A DNA stretch of 64,000 nt from Marinobacter sp. SS13-12 (GCF_030227115.1 NZ_JASSUA010000001.1:2666001-2730000), one strand, 5' to 3'; shown: positions 1 to 8,895, numbered from the stretch's first letter. Made by a program: numbers and translations. The notes: generated from the letters alone by a model not told the origin.

Positions 1-201
1 GCCATCGTTGGTCTGGACATCTACAAGGGCGATGGTCTCGGTACAGGCTCAACAGCGACCGACGTACTGCGTGTAGATGTTGATGACGTCCTGATGGACA
101 TCAACGTTGCCGAAACTGTTATCGGCGGTGCAAACATCGGTACTATCGGTATCGACAACCTGCACATCAGCAACACCAAGCTGGCTGTTTACGGTCACTA
201 A
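1..201 (+). CDS. FilA-like secreted/pilus-associated protein, C-terminal end only
   Basis: The frame is open from base 1 and ends with TAA at 199-201, so only the last 66 residues are visible. They are rich in Gly, Ile, Val and Asp, with repeated I-G-x-I and I-D-N-L steps and the ending LAVYGH. This pattern resembles the C-terminus of the DUF6160/FilA-like family, exported proteins of uncertain function linked to a pilus-type system in Acinetobacter and Marinobacter. No catalytic motif is visible. It has its own strong terminator immediately downstream. The family call rests on pattern memory from a short tail, so it is tentative; that a real gene ends here is much safer. Confidence 0.5.
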   Translation, partial: AIVGLDIYKGDGLGTGSTATDVLRVDVDDVLMDINVAETVIGGANIGTIGIDNLHISNTKLAVYGH

Positions 202-228
202 GCTGATCGGATAACACCTCTGGTGTGA

Positions 229-255
229 ACGCCCCGTTCTGCGGGGCGTTTTTTT
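229..255 (+). terminator. Rho-independent terminator of the FilA-like gene
   Basis: A stem of AACGCCCC pairing with GGGGCGTT surrounds a short GTTCTGC loop and runs into a tract of nine T. It starts 27 bp after the stop codon, a typical intrinsic terminator. Confidence 0.9.
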
Positions 256-278
256 ATGCCTGAGAAAGGTTCAAGCAC

Positions 279-319
279 AAAAAAGAGCGGTGCCTTTACA
301 GGGTTGCCGCTCTTTTTTT
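279..319. terminator. Bidirectional rho-independent terminator
   Basis: AGAGCGG at 284-290 pairs with CCGCTCT at 307-313. The stem has an A tract on its left and a T tract on its right, so it can work in both directions. It lies between two convergent genes and most likely serves the leftward gene at 353-985. Confidence 0.85.
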
Positions 320-352
320 GTGTCGGTGCCTTGGTCGCGTGAACAGGGCGGT

Positions 353-985
353 TTACTGGTCCGGCACCTTGATAGAAAGATCAAACCCACCACCCGGTCG
401 TGGGGTGAGGGTGACAGGGCCCTCGTTAATGCCATGGGGCACCTGGATATTATCAATACCCGGCGGGTTGCCGATGGAGAAATTCAGGTTCTGGCCGTCG
501 TAGCCGATACCCAACTGGTCATTCAGGAATGTCTGGGTGAAAGGCTCATCCGGTATTTGCGCCTGTTGTCCGAAGATAATAGGCGGAATGTTGGGGGTGA
601 GGTCCCGAGGTGGCTGGGCCCGGGCCAGTTCTTCCTGGGGCAACAGCAGGGCCCGCCTGAGAAACTCCTCTTCCGCACTTTCCAGCGCGTCGGCTTTTCC
701 TTCCTGCTGGAAGCGCTGGAGGGCTTCGCGATAGGCCTCTTCTTCCGCTTCTGTCAGTACCGGCTCTCCCGGTGATATGGTCAGGGAGCGGAGAATCTGT
801 CGGCGGTCCGCGTCTGTTTTCTGTCTCTGTTTTGGCACCACGATAACGGCGGAATCCTTTACATAGGTTTCAACCATCTCATCGGATGTCATCGATTGCA
901 CGCCAGCCATCAATGGGGACGTAAAGGATGCTGCCAGGCTGGCGGTACCAGCCAGGGCAATGTAAAGGGGTGTGCGGCGTATCAT
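353..985 (-). CDS. Unrecognised exported protein, acidic and proline-rich
   Basis: This 210-residue protein is not a family I recognise. It starts with basic residues (MIRRTPL) and a hydrophobic Ala/Leu stretch ending near PLMAG, a plausible signal peptide. The middle, about residues 70-130, is charged and helical (repeated E-A-x-x-E patterns). The last 80 residues are rich in Pro, Gly, Asn and Ile and end in GGGFDLSIKVPDQ. I chose the ATG at 985 because AGAGG sits 7 nt upstream; the longer frame to 1009 needs a TTG and has no ribosome site. It converges on the FilA-like gene with a shared terminator region, so the two could belong to one secreted or surface system, but that is only inference from position. 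Confidence 0.7.
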   Translation of the reverse strand: MIRRTPLYIALAGTASLAASFTSPLMAGVQSMTSDEMVETYVKDSAVIVVPKQRQKTDADRRQILRSLTISPGEPVLTEAEEEAYREALQRFQQEGKADALESAEEEFLRRALLLPQEELARAQPPRDLTPNIPPIIFGQQAQIPDEPFTQTFLNDQLGIGYDGQNLNFSIGNPPGIDNIQVPHGINEGPVTLTPRPGGGFDLSIKVPDQ

Positions 986-1206
986 GACGTAGCCTCTTGC
1001 CGTGTCCAAACGCGAAAATGAGGCGCTGCTGAAAATCGACTGCAGTCAGTAGGCTCCTTACTACAAGTATTCTGCCGCAGCCGGCGTATTTCAAGGCGTT
1101 TCTGTGGCATTTGTGATCAGAATCGGAGTATTTGCAGTATTCTTCTGCAAGGCACCCCAAACGTGTTTATAGTCGTGGCTGATCAAACCGGTTTTACAGG
1201 GCATAT

Positions 1207-2244
1207 ATGTTGAAGGCAATTCGCAACCGCTGGCAGCACTGGGTGAACCAGCGGATTCCCCGCTCAGACCAGCGGGCATTCGGGCAGCGTAATATTTTCA
1301 TACTGCCGACCGGTGCCGGTGTCGTGTTTGGCTTCCTGCTGCTGATCATGCTGATTACCGGTATCAACTACCAGAACAGCCTGATCTACCTGCTGACCTT
1401 CCTTCTGGGTGCGGTTGCGGTGGCTGCCATGCACCAGACTCACCGCAACTTGTCCGGGTTGGAACTGACCCTGATTCAGGCAGGTGAGGGCTTCGCCGGA
1501 GACCCGATTCCGTTTCGGCTTCGCGCCGTATCTCCCCGCCACGATACCCTGGCTCTGTCCCTGGCCTGTGAGGATGTGATTCTGACCCAGCAGCATATCC
1601 CGGCTGGCCAACAGGCGGACCTGAACCTCTCGGTGGCTTCATACCAGCGGGGTTACCTGCAGCCGCAGCGCATCCTGGTGGAAACCCGCTTTCCATTCGG
1701 GTTGTTCCGAGCCTGGTCCTGGTTGCGGCCTGTCACCTCCGGCATTGTCTATCCCAACCCTCTGGTAGCGCCGGACGTGGCGAGCACGGTGCAGGATGGT
1801 GAAGAACAGTCGAAAGCCCGCTCGCTCGATGGCAATGATCATGCGGATATCCGGCCCTGGCGCGAAGGCGATATGAGCCAGCGGGTGCAATGGAAACGTT
1901 ATGCCCGCACCGGGGAGATGGTGATTGCGGACTGGGAAGGTGAGCAGGGTAGCCCTCACTGGCTCGATTACGAGGCCTTCGCCGGTACGGATCGGGAATT
2001 GCGGCTGGGCTACCTGACGCACCAGGTGCTGGAGCGTTCAAGGAACAATAGTCGCTTCGGACTGAACCTGCCCGGCCAGGTGATAGAACCGGACACCGGT
2101 GCGGCCCACACCAATCGTTGCCTGAAGGCGCTGGCAATTTTTGGCCTTGAGCAGCCCAGGGAGGGAGGGCCGCTACCCCATGGTACCCGTGCCGGCGAAG
2201 GCGCTCGACAAGCGGTCCATGCCGGCGGCGGGGGGCTTGCATGA
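1207..2244 (+). CDS. DUF58 domain membrane protein
   Basis: This 345-residue protein has two membrane segments near residues 28-75 and a C-terminal DUF58 region. It carries the signature run around S-L-D-G-N-D-x-A-D-I-R-P-W-R-E-G-D and Q-W-K-x-Y-A-R-T-G followed by an acidic D-W-E-G. DUF58 proteins have a von Willebrand A-like fold and normally act with a MoxR AAA+ ATPase and a TgpA-type transglutaminase. The TgpA partner follows with an ATGA overlap, so translation is coupled. No MoxR gene lies upstream; the preceding 221 bp contain no gene. CAGGG lies just upstream of the ATG. The biochemical role of the family is not settled. Confidence 0.88.
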   Translation: MLKAIRNRWQHWVNQRIPRSDQRAFGQRNIFILPTGAGVVFGFLLLIMLITGINYQNSLIYLLTFLLGAVAVAAMHQTHRNLSGLELTLIQAGEGFAGDPIPFRLRAVSPRHDTLALSLACEDVILTQQHIPAGQQADLNLSVASYQRGYLQPQRILVETRFPFGLFRAWSWLRPVTSGIVYPNPLVAPDVASTVQDGEEQSKARSLDGNDHADIRPWREGDMSQRVQWKRYARTGEMVIADWEGEQGSPHWLDYEAFAGTDRELRLGYLTHQVLERSRNNSRFGLNLPGQVIEPDTGAAHTNRCLKALAIFGLEQPREGGPLPHGTRAGEGARQAVHAGGGGLA

Positions 2245-4352
2245 TCATGCGCTGGCGAAACCGGGGCGGCTCCGCACAAACGCCGGAAAATACCGAGTTG
2301 GTGTCAGGCAGAGCGCTGATATGGCTGATTGCCAGCTTCGCACTGCTGCTGGTGCCACAATGGGACCGGTTGCCGGTCTGGCTCATCGCCAGTTGTGCGG
2401 TGCTTGCGGGCTGGCGCTGGTTGGCCCAGTCCGGGCGCTTGCGGCTACCCGGTAAATGGTTGCGAAGTGGCATCATGCTGGCGCTGGTGGCGGTCTATAT
2501 AGCCACGGTTCAGGGGCGCTTCACAGTGGAAACGGCATCTTCTTTCTTCGTGCTGGCGGTGGGATTGAAATGGCTGGAGACCCGCTCGGTGCGGGATTTC
2601 TACGTGCTGTTCTTCATCCTGGTGTATCTGGCCACGGTGAACTTCCTCTTCCATCAGGAAATTCACTGGAGTGTGATTAACCTGGTGGGGGTTGCCCTGC
2701 TGCTTGTCGGCCTGCAGGTGGTCAATGCACCGGACATTCCGGGTGCGATGAAATCGGGCTGGCGCCGCCTGGGCATGATGCTGGTGAAAACCCTGCCGAT
2801 TGTGGTGCTGCTGTTTGTGTTCTTTCCCCGCATGGCCCCGTTGTGGAGTGTGCCGCTGGTCTCCGGGGAGGCGCGCACGGGCATCAGCGATACCATGACA
2901 CCCGGTGATATCTCCAGTCTTGCCCAGAGCAGCGAGCGGGCCTTCCGGGTGACGTTTGGCGGTGAACTGCCCGCCTACCGGGACCGCTACTGGCGCGGGC
3001 TGATTCTGGACAGGCTTGATGGTGAAACCTGGCAGCAGGGCTTCGGGCGGCAACTCCGCAGGCCCGGGCGTGTCTCGGTCGATGGTGGCGTGGGCGAGCT
3101 GGAACCGAATCAGTACGATGTGTTGATGGAGCCCACGGATCAGATCTGGGCGTTTGCCCTGGAAAACTCCGAGGCGGTTTCCGATAACGTCAAACCCAAT
3201 GAGCAGGGGCTTTTCCGTTTTGACCGGCCGGCCGATAGCCCGGTCCGGTATCGCATGGCAGTGACCGGCGAAGACCGTTCCGATCAGACCGGGTCGGAGC
3301 CGGACGACGCGCAGCGCTATCTTCAACTGCCCCGTTCCGGCAATCCCAGAGCCAGGGCATTTGCCGAAGAACTGGCGGCGCAGTACGACAACCCTGAGGC
3401 CATTGTTCAGCACTTGCTGGACCGTTTTCGCCAGCAGGAGTACTTCTACACCCTGCGCCCGCCCGCCATGCCGGATGACGGTATCGACGCCTTGCTGTTC
3501 GATGAGAAACGGGGGTTCTGTGCCCATTATGCCGGTGCCGCCACCTTTGTGCTCCGTGCTGCCGGCATTCCCGCGCGGGTGGTGGTGGGCTACCAGGGCG
3601 GTGATTCCGGGGCCGATGACCAGTACCTGATTATTCGCCAGTACGACGCCCATGCCTGGGTCGAAGCCTGGTTGCCCGGGCAGGGCTGGGTGCGCATGGA
3701 TCCAACCGCCGCTATCGCTCCCCAGAGGATTGAGTCGGGCCTGAGGGAGGCCATGGCGGAAGAGGGTTCGTTTCTGGAAAATGAATGGACCTCACCGCAG
3801 CGCTACGGTGATATGGCGGTGCTGCAGTGGGCGTCGCTGAAACTGGACCTGATGAATTACCACTGGCAACGCTGGGTAGTGGGGTACCAGGGCCAGTCCC
3901 AGATGGACCTGATGTCCCGGTTGCCGGGCGGAATCGGTCTGCGCGAGCTTGGCTATATCACCGCCGGTATCATCGGTGTGGCCTTGCTGCTCGCCGGATT
4001 GGTGACCGCCTGGCAATATCGTCGCGTTGAAATCCGGGATCCTTTTGGCCGGGTCGTGGCGCGCTGGCACCGCCTGTGTGATCGTGCAGGTGTTCCAGTG
4101 CGGCATGGTGAAACGCCTTCCCAGCTGGCTTCCAGGCTTTCCCGGGCCAGGCCTGCCACAGCGGGGACCGCAAACGCCTTTGCCCGCATGGTTAACAAAC
4201 ATTACTATGGGGGAAAGTCGGGTACTGAACGTCGGGGCGACCTCGTCAGAATGAAACGGCTGCTGGCGACGATGAAACGCCAGGCTGACCGCAAACCAAA
4301 GGTTGATCGCCTGTCCTCGGGGTCTCCGAGGGCAATCACTGAAGGTGAATGA
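2241..4352 (+). CDS. tgpA: TgpA-type membrane transglutaminase (DUF3488-transglutaminase-DUF4129)
   Basis: This 703-residue protein has a hydrophobic N-terminal part with about five membrane helices (DUF3488) and a periplasmic transglutaminase-like core. One further helix near residue 575 precedes a C-terminal cytoplasmic tail with DUF4129-like sequence. The catalytic triad is visible: Cys427 in RGFCAHYAG, His471 in DAHAWVEAW and Asp487 in RMDPTAA. In Pseudomonas aeruginosa TgpA has been reported as important for viability, and its substrate is unclear. It overlaps the DUF58 gene by 4 bp and is followed directly by holB, so the three are probably one transcript. Length is normal for the family. 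Confidence 0.92.
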   Translation: MIMRWRNRGGSAQTPENTELVSGRALIWLIASFALLLVPQWDRLPVWLIASCAVLAGWRWLAQSGRLRLPGKWLRSGIMLALVAVYIATVQGRFTVETASSFFVLAVGLKWLETRSVRDFYVLFFILVYLATVNFLFHQEIHWSVINLVGVALLLVGLQVVNAPDIPGAMKSGWRRLGMMLVKTLPIVVLLFVFFPRMAPLWSVPLVSGEARTGISDTMTPGDISSLAQSSERAFRVTFGGELPAYRDRYWRGLILDRLDGETWQQGFGRQLRRPGRVSVDGGVGELEPNQYDVLMEPTDQIWAFALENSEAVSDNVKPNEQGLFRFDRPADSPVRYRMAVTGEDRSDQTGSEPDDAQRYLQLPRSGNPRARAFAEELAAQYDNPEAIVQHLLDRFRQQEYFYTLRPPAMPDDGIDALLFDEKRGFCAHYAGAATFVLRAAGIPARVVVGYQGGDSGADDQYLIIRQYDAHAWVEAWLPGQGWVRMDPTAAIAPQRIESGLREAMAEEGSFLENEWTSPQRYGDMAVLQWASLKLDLMNYHWQRWVVGYQGQSQMDLMSRLPGGIGLRELGYITAGIIGVALLLAGLVTAWQYRRVEIRDPFGRVVARWHRLCDRAGVPVRHGETPSQLASRLSRARPATAGTANAFARMVNKHYYGGKSGTERRGDLVRMKRLLATMKRQADRKPKVDRLSSGSPRAITEGE

Positions 4353-5378
4353 GTGAACACGTCCATAGCAACAATGGCCTGGCTACAGGATAGCTGGGAC
4401 AGGCTCATGCAGCGTATGACGGGTGGGCGGCTGCCACACGCGCTGCTGGTGACCGGCGAAAACGGCGTTGGCAAGCGCCTGTTTGCCGATGCCCTGGCAG
4501 GACTGCTTGTCTGTGAAAAGCCGGCCATGGCCGGCGGCGCCCCCTGTGGCAACTGCAAACAGTGTGAACTGGTCGCTGCCGGCACCCATCCGGATATCCG
4601 TGTTTATACCCCGGAAAAGTCCCGGATGATAAAGATCGACCAGATTCGTGCCCTGTCTTCGTTTGCGGTGGGCTCACCCCAGGTGGCGTCACGTAAGGTG
4701 GCAATCATCGACCGGGCTGACCAGCTCAACATCAATTCGGCCAATGCGTTGTTGAAGACCCTGGAAGAGCCCGCAGACGATGTCACACTGGTTCTGCTCC
4801 AGGAGAGCGGAAGGCCGGTACTGCCCACCATCCGTTCCCGTTGCCAGAGCCTGTTGATCGCCACCCCCGGCAGGGATCAGGCCGCCACCTGGCTGGCCGG
4901 CGCGGTGAAAGAGCTGGATGGTGACAGTCGCCCGACTCCGGAACAGTGCGAAAAAGCGCTGGGCCTGGCCGCCAATGCACCGCGCCTGGCGCTGGAATAC
5001 GTCACCGGTAATTTCATCACCACCCGGGATGAGGCGCTGGAAAACTTCCGCTGTTTCATGAAGGGGCAGCTCTCCCTTGCCGAGGCCGCAAAGCCTTTCA
5101 AGGCTATGGGGCTTGAAAGTGCGCTGTGGCTTTTTGAGGGCTGGGCCGGGGACCTGGCCCGCATCGGCGCTGGCAGTCAGCCCCGGGACAAGGACGCAGC
5201 GGACATGCTGACGTTCCTTGCCAGCCATAATCCGCCCTGGCGTGCCCATGAAATTCTGGATGCCATCCATGAATCCCGGGCCGCCGGTGTATACAATGTC
5301 AGTCCCGAGCTTGAGGCGGGGCGGTTACTCATTGCCTGGCAGAAACTGATGCCGGTACGTCGCCCTGCAGCGGGTTGA
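4353..5378 (+). CDS. holB: DNA polymerase III subunit delta prime
   Basis: This is the clamp-loader subunit delta prime, which helps load the beta sliding clamp. It has a P-loop-like GENGVGK at residues 35-41 and four zinc-binding cysteines (C54, C65, C68, C71) in the pattern C-x10-C-x2-C-x2-C. It also has the conserved SANALLKTLEEP segment typical of delta prime and gamma/tau. The GTG at 4353 starts right after the tgpA stop and has GAAGGTGA just upstream; an internal ATG at 4374 has no clear ribosome site. In related genomes holB usually follows tmk, but here it follows tgpA. pilZ comes next, the usual downstream partner. Confidence 0.95.
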   Translation: MNTSIATMAWLQDSWDRLMQRMTGGRLPHALLVTGENGVGKRLFADALAGLLVCEKPAMAGGAPCGNCKQCELVAAGTHPDIRVYTPEKSRMIKIDQIRALSSFAVGSPQVASRKVAIIDRADQLNINSANALLKTLEEPADDVTLVLLQESGRPVLPTIRSRCQSLLIATPGRDQAATWLAGAVKELDGDSRPTPEQCEKALGLAANAPRLALEYVTGNFITTRDEALENFRCFMKGQLSLAEAAKPFKAMGLESALWLFEGWAGDLARIGAGSQPRDKDAADMLTFLASHNPPWRAHEILDAIHESRAAGVYNVSPELEAGRLLIAWQKLMPVRRPAAG

Positions 5379-5447
5379 TTTTCCCTGTCGGGTGCCTGGC
5401 GGGATGGGGCAGTTTCAGGCAACTACTGCTATGATTGCGAAATATCA

Positions 5448-5463
5448 GGAGTTTCTGAACTCC
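5448..5463 (+). other. Small hairpin in the pilZ leader
   Basis: GGAGTT and AACTCC pair perfectly around a TCTG tetraloop, 30 bp before the pilZ start. There is no T tract, so it is not an obvious terminator. It could be a weak processing or leader structure. Confidence 0.35.
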
Positions 5464-5492
5464 GGTCATCACAATAAAGATAGGTGTTAACT

Positions 5493-5843
5493 ATGGGGCC
5501 CGGTTTTGGCGCACGCAGTGGCATTCTTACCCTGACGATCAAGGACAAGGCCGTACTTTATGCGGCGTATATGCCCTACATCCGACAGGGTGGCCTGTTC
5601 ATACCCACACAGAAGCAGTATCAGCTGGGCGATGAGGTTTTCCTGTTGCTGAACCTGATGGATGAGCCGGAGAAGATTCCGGTCGCTGGCAAGGTTATCT
5701 GGATTACCCCCAAGGGTGCCCAGGGCAACCGCGCCGCCGGCATTGGTGTGCAGTTCAACGGCGATGACGAAACCGCCCGCACCAAGATTGAATCCTATCT
5801 GGCGGGTTCACTGAGCTCGGACCGACCCACCCACACCATGTAA
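5493..5843 (+). CDS. pilZ: Type IV pilus assembly protein PilZ
   Basis: This 116-residue protein matches the original PilZ, required for type IV pilus assembly. It has the hallmark segments LTIKDKAVLYAAYMP, QYQLGDEVFLLL and KGAQGNRAAGIGVQF. Family knowledge: this PilZ class lacks the RxxxR c-di-GMP-binding arm, and no such motif is seen here; it works by binding PilB and FimX. I prefer the ATG at 5493, with ATAGGTG at good distance, over the GTG at 5484, because the GTG lies inside that ribosome site. It follows holB as in Pseudomonas and is followed by a hydrolase 8 bp downstream. Confidence 0.95.
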   Translation: MGPGFGARSGILTLTIKDKAVLYAAYMPYIRQGGLFIPTQKQYQLGDEVFLLLNLMDEPEKIPVAGKVIWITPKGAQGNRAAGIGVQFNGDDETARTKIESYLAGSLSSDRPTHTM

Positions 5844-5851
5844 GCGTTTCA

Positions 5852-6769
5852 ATGAACGACACCGCTCTGGATACCTTTCACGATGCCGAGGCTCTGTATC
5901 GGGAAAAAAACTGGCCACTGAACCATATCACCCTCGCAGGCCTGCACTGGCCTGCTGACAGCACCACCAACAACCCTCCCGTACTGATGACCCATGGCTG
6001 GCTGGATAATGCCCTGTCATTCGCCCGGCTGGCTCCGGAACTGGCTGGCCATCGGAATGTCTATGCACTGGACATGGCGGGACACGGCCATTCCGGGCAC
6101 CGGCCGCCGGGGCAGGGCTATCAGTTGATGGATTATGTGGCGGATCTGGCAGAGCTGGTTGACACCCATTTCAGGGAGGTACCGGGTGGCAGGATCGACC
6201 TTGTTGGTCATTCCCTCGGTGGCATCGTCAGTGTGCTTTATGCGGCAGCCTTTCCGGAACGGGTGCGCAGGCTGGTGATGATCGACAGCCTTGGCCCTAT
6301 AAGCCGCAAACCCGAGGAAGTGATCGGGCAGATGCGTAAGGCCATCACCAAACGAATGACGGGTTCCGGAAAACCGGTCGTATACCCTGATGTCGCGGCC
6401 GCAGCCAAAGCCAGGGAGGGGGGCATGATTCCCCTGTCTCCACCGGCGGCGAGGATGCTGGTTGCCCGCAGTATGAAAAAGTCAGGACAGGGTTTCGTAT
6501 GGCGGGCAGACCCCCGTTTACGTCATCCTTCCATGATGATGATGGACGAAGCACAGGTAACGGCCTGTCTGGAAAAGGTTGTTACCCCCACACGTTTTTT
6601 GCGTGCCGAGAAAGGGCTGCTTGCGAGTCGCCCCGAGCTGGGTTCACGAACGAATGCCATTGCAGAACTTGACCTGATGACCGTGCCGGGTGGCCATCAT
6701 TGCCACCTGGAAGGGGATGTCGGGCCGGTTGTCGATGCAGTCAGAGGCTTTTTAGACGATGCAGAATAA
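5852..6769 (+). CDS. Alpha/beta hydrolase
   Basis: This 305-residue protein of the alpha/beta hydrolase fold has the oxyanion segment HGWLDNA and the nucleophile elbow GHSLGG. A C-terminal catalytic histidine is likely in PGGHHCHLEG. There is no signal peptide, so it is cytoplasmic. Its natural substrate cannot be told from sequence; related proteins are annotated as serine hydrolase-like or esterase. It starts 8 bp after pilZ and overlaps the DUF4892 gene by 11 bp, so it is part of the same operon. Confidence 0.85.
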   Translation: MNDTALDTFHDAEALYREKNWPLNHITLAGLHWPADSTTNNPPVLMTHGWLDNALSFARLAPELAGHRNVYALDMAGHGHSGHRPPGQGYQLMDYVADLAELVDTHFREVPGGRIDLVGHSLGGIVSVLYAAAFPERVRRLVMIDSLGPISRKPEEVIGQMRKAITKRMTGSGKPVVYPDVAAAAKAREGGMIPLSPPAARMLVARSMKKSGQGFVWRADPRLRHPSMMMMDEAQVTACLEKVVTPTRFLRAEKGLLASRPELGSRTNAIAELDLMTVPGGHHCHLEGDVGPVVDAVRGFLDDAE

Positions 6770-7661
6770 GCGCTTGTCGCAGTTAGTCATGTTGGTCGCC
6801 GCTTTTTTAATCGGCGGCCCGGCCGTGGTGTCGGCGCAGATGCCGCCCCCGGAGCCTTTTCCGGATTCGCGGCTGGAACAGGAGATTACCATTTCGTCGC
6901 CGGGGCACCTGGTGCTGTTCAGCCCGGTTCGTGAGGTTAATAATGAAATCCGCTCGGCGGTTATGGCACGGCTTCCGGTCAAAGGGCTCGGCCAGTTGTA
7001 CGAGGTACAGGGCGGGGCCAACCGTGAAGAAGCCCGCGATCATTATCTGAGGGAACTGCAGACCCGTGGTGCCCAGATCCTGTTCGAGTGTTCCGGTCGA
7101 AACTGCGGGCGGAGTAATGTGTGGGCCAACCAGATCTTTGATCAATCCAGCCTCTATGGCCGTGATAACAACCAGGACTACCTGGTGGCGGGGTCCGTGG
7201 ACGAGAACGGTAAACCCTGGCTGACACTGGTCTACACGGTTACCCGTGCCAACCAGCGCCAGTATGTCTGGGTTGAGCACCTGGTGGCCCCCCAGGGTAC
7301 CGAGATTCCTGGACTGGGGAACGAGAGTGCGCGAATCAAGGGGCCGGTTATAGTACCCTGGAAGGGGGGTATCACGTACCGCTTTGAATGGAGCAGTGCA
7401 GATCGCCGCATTATCAATGACTGGGCCGGCGAAGAGGGCGCGAGGGTCATACTGACCGCCTATTCGGAACTGAAAGAAGACGAGAGTTTTGAAGAGTCTG
7501 CAGCGCGGGCGGAGGAAGCCGCAAAGTCTTTGGCACAGGTTCTGGCCAAGAGTGGTGTTTCCGAGAGCCGGCAGACAATCATTACGGTTGGCCCCGCGGT
7601 TGTGATACCCAATCCCGACCGCCAGGGTGACCGGGTGGAAGTGATGGTGATTACGAGGTGA
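6759..7661 (+). CDS. DUF4892 exported protein
   Basis: This 300-residue protein has a signal peptide (MQNKRLSQLV, hydrophobic core, cleavage near VSAQ). A DUF4892-like domain follows, with the pattern FSPVREVNNEIRS and a two-cysteine segment CSGRNCGRS near residue 110. The C-terminal part, from about residue 220, looks OmpA-like, with alternating beta strands and the ending GDRVEVMV. It may be periplasmic and contact the envelope. No function has been shown for the family that I know of. It overlaps the upstream hydrolase and is followed 5 bp later by a patatin gene. Confidence 0.75.
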   Translation: MQNKRLSQLVMLVAAFLIGGPAVVSAQMPPPEPFPDSRLEQEITISSPGHLVLFSPVREVNNEIRSAVMARLPVKGLGQLYEVQGGANREEARDHYLRELQTRGAQILFECSGRNCGRSNVWANQIFDQSSLYGRDNNQDYLVAGSVDENGKPWLTLVYTVTRANQRQYVWVEHLVAPQGTEIPGLGNESARIKGPVIVPWKGGITYRFEWSSADRRIINDWAGEEGARVILTAYSELKEDESFEESAARAEEAAKSLAQVLAKSGVSESRQTIITVGPAVVIPNPDRQGDRVEVMVITR

Positions 7662-7666
7662 AAGGG

Positions 7667-8878
7667 ATGAGCAAGCCGACAGATTCCACCTCTCAGGATG
7701 GAGATCAGAAGCCCAAAGACGACATCTCGCAAATCGTCACCAGTTCGGGCATCTCTGCGGCGCAGTCCTCCAGGGCGAAGGAGGAACCCGCTTCAGGCAA
7801 CACCGGCAAGGGCAAGACCGTTGCACTGGCGTTGGGTAGCGGTGGCGCAAGGGGCTATGCCCACATCGGTGCTATCGAGATATTGGTGGAACGGGGCTAT
7901 GAGATCATTGCCATATCCGGGTGTTCCATGGGGGCGCTGATTGGCGGCGTGTTTGCCGCCGGAAAGATGAAGGACTACAAGGACTGGGTAACCGGCCTGG
8001 GCCAGTTTGATGTGCTTAAACTGCTGGATGTCACCTTTAATTCCGTGGGCGCCATCCGCGGCGAAAAGATCTTTTCTGTGGTCCGGGAAATGATTGGGGA
8101 TACCCGGATTGAAGACCTGCCATTGGCCTACACCGCCGTTGCCACAGACCTTCTTGCCCACAAGGAAATCTGGTTCCAGGAAGGCCCGCTGGATCAGGCG
8201 ATCAGGGCTTCCGTCGCCATTCCGAGCGTGGTGACTCCGTTAGTGCTCAACGGGCGGGTGCTGGTGGATGGCGCCCTGCTGAATCCCCTGCCGATCATTC
8301 CGACGATTTCTTCCCATGCGGATATGGTGGTCGCCGTAAACCTCAGTGGTGAGGATGATCGTGGCCGGCGTCTGCCCGATGCGGCGTTCGAAAACCCCGG
8401 AGAGGGCGGCGTCGATATGGATGAGTGGGTGGACAAGGTCCGCGACAAGGCCTCCCGCTGGTTTGACTGGGATGCGATCAAGACGTTCTCGGCAAGAAAA
8501 GAGTCGGCGTCGCCTGACTCTCCGGAAGAAAAGATCAGTAAGGCGGTTAAAAAAGAGGAAACAAAGAAAATACTGCCCGCCATCAAACCGGAACCTGCAA
8601 AGCATAAGGATGATCACGAAACCATCGACTGGGACAAGCTCGGCATCGGCAAGTTCGACGTGATGAACCTGACCATCGAAACCATGCAGAGCGCTCTGGT
8701 GCAGTACAAGATTGCCGGGTATCCGCCGGATCTGCTGGTGAATATTCCCAAGAACGCCGGCCGCAGCTACGACTATCACAAGGCGCCGGAACTGATCCGG
8801 TTGGGACGTGAGCGCATGGCGGCTGCACTGGACCGCTACGAAAAAAACCTCAACAGCTCCGGGCCTCTGGCACTGTAA
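7667..8878 (+). CDS. Patatin-like phospholipase
   Basis: This 403-residue patatin-family lipid hydrolase has the oxyanion loop GSGGARGYAHIG and the nucleophile motif GCSMG. The catalytic Asp lies in VDGALLNPLP, so the Ser-Asp dyad is intact. Between the patatin core and the last 90 residues there is a Lys/Glu-rich low-complexity stretch, roughly residues 270-325. The ATG at 7667 is preferred, with GAGG 8 nt upstream; a GTG at 7658 is also in frame. There is no signal peptide, so a cytoplasmic or membrane-peripheral role is likely. It is the last gene of the holB-pilZ run. Confidence 0.88.
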   Translation: MSKPTDSTSQDGDQKPKDDISQIVTSSGISAAQSSRAKEEPASGNTGKGKTVALALGSGGARGYAHIGAIEILVERGYEIIAISGCSMGALIGGVFAAGKMKDYKDWVTGLGQFDVLKLLDVTFNSVGAIRGEKIFSVVREMIGDTRIEDLPLAYTAVATDLLAHKEIWFQEGPLDQAIRASVAIPSVVTPLVLNGRVLVDGALLNPLPIIPTISSHADMVVAVNLSGEDDRGRRLPDAAFENPGEGGVDMDEWVDKVRDKASRWFDWDAIKTFSARKESASPDSPEEKISKAVKKEETKKILPAIKPEPAKHKDDHETIDWDKLGIGKFDVMNLTIETMQSALVQYKIAGYPPDLLVNIPKNAGRSYDYHKAPELIRLGRERMAAALDRYEKNLNSSGPLAL

Positions 8879-8895
8879 TCATGGCAGCGGGAGCG

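Noticed and set aside
986..1206. TTGCAG-N7-CTGCAA symmetry before the DUF58 gene
   Set aside because: It has only 6-bp arms and does not match a LexA or other box I know; kept only as a note. No gene is seen in this stretch.
2445..3653. 402-codon minus-strand frame opposite tgpA
   Set aside because: It mirrors the conserved transglutaminase core and has His/Gln/Gly-rich antisense composition.
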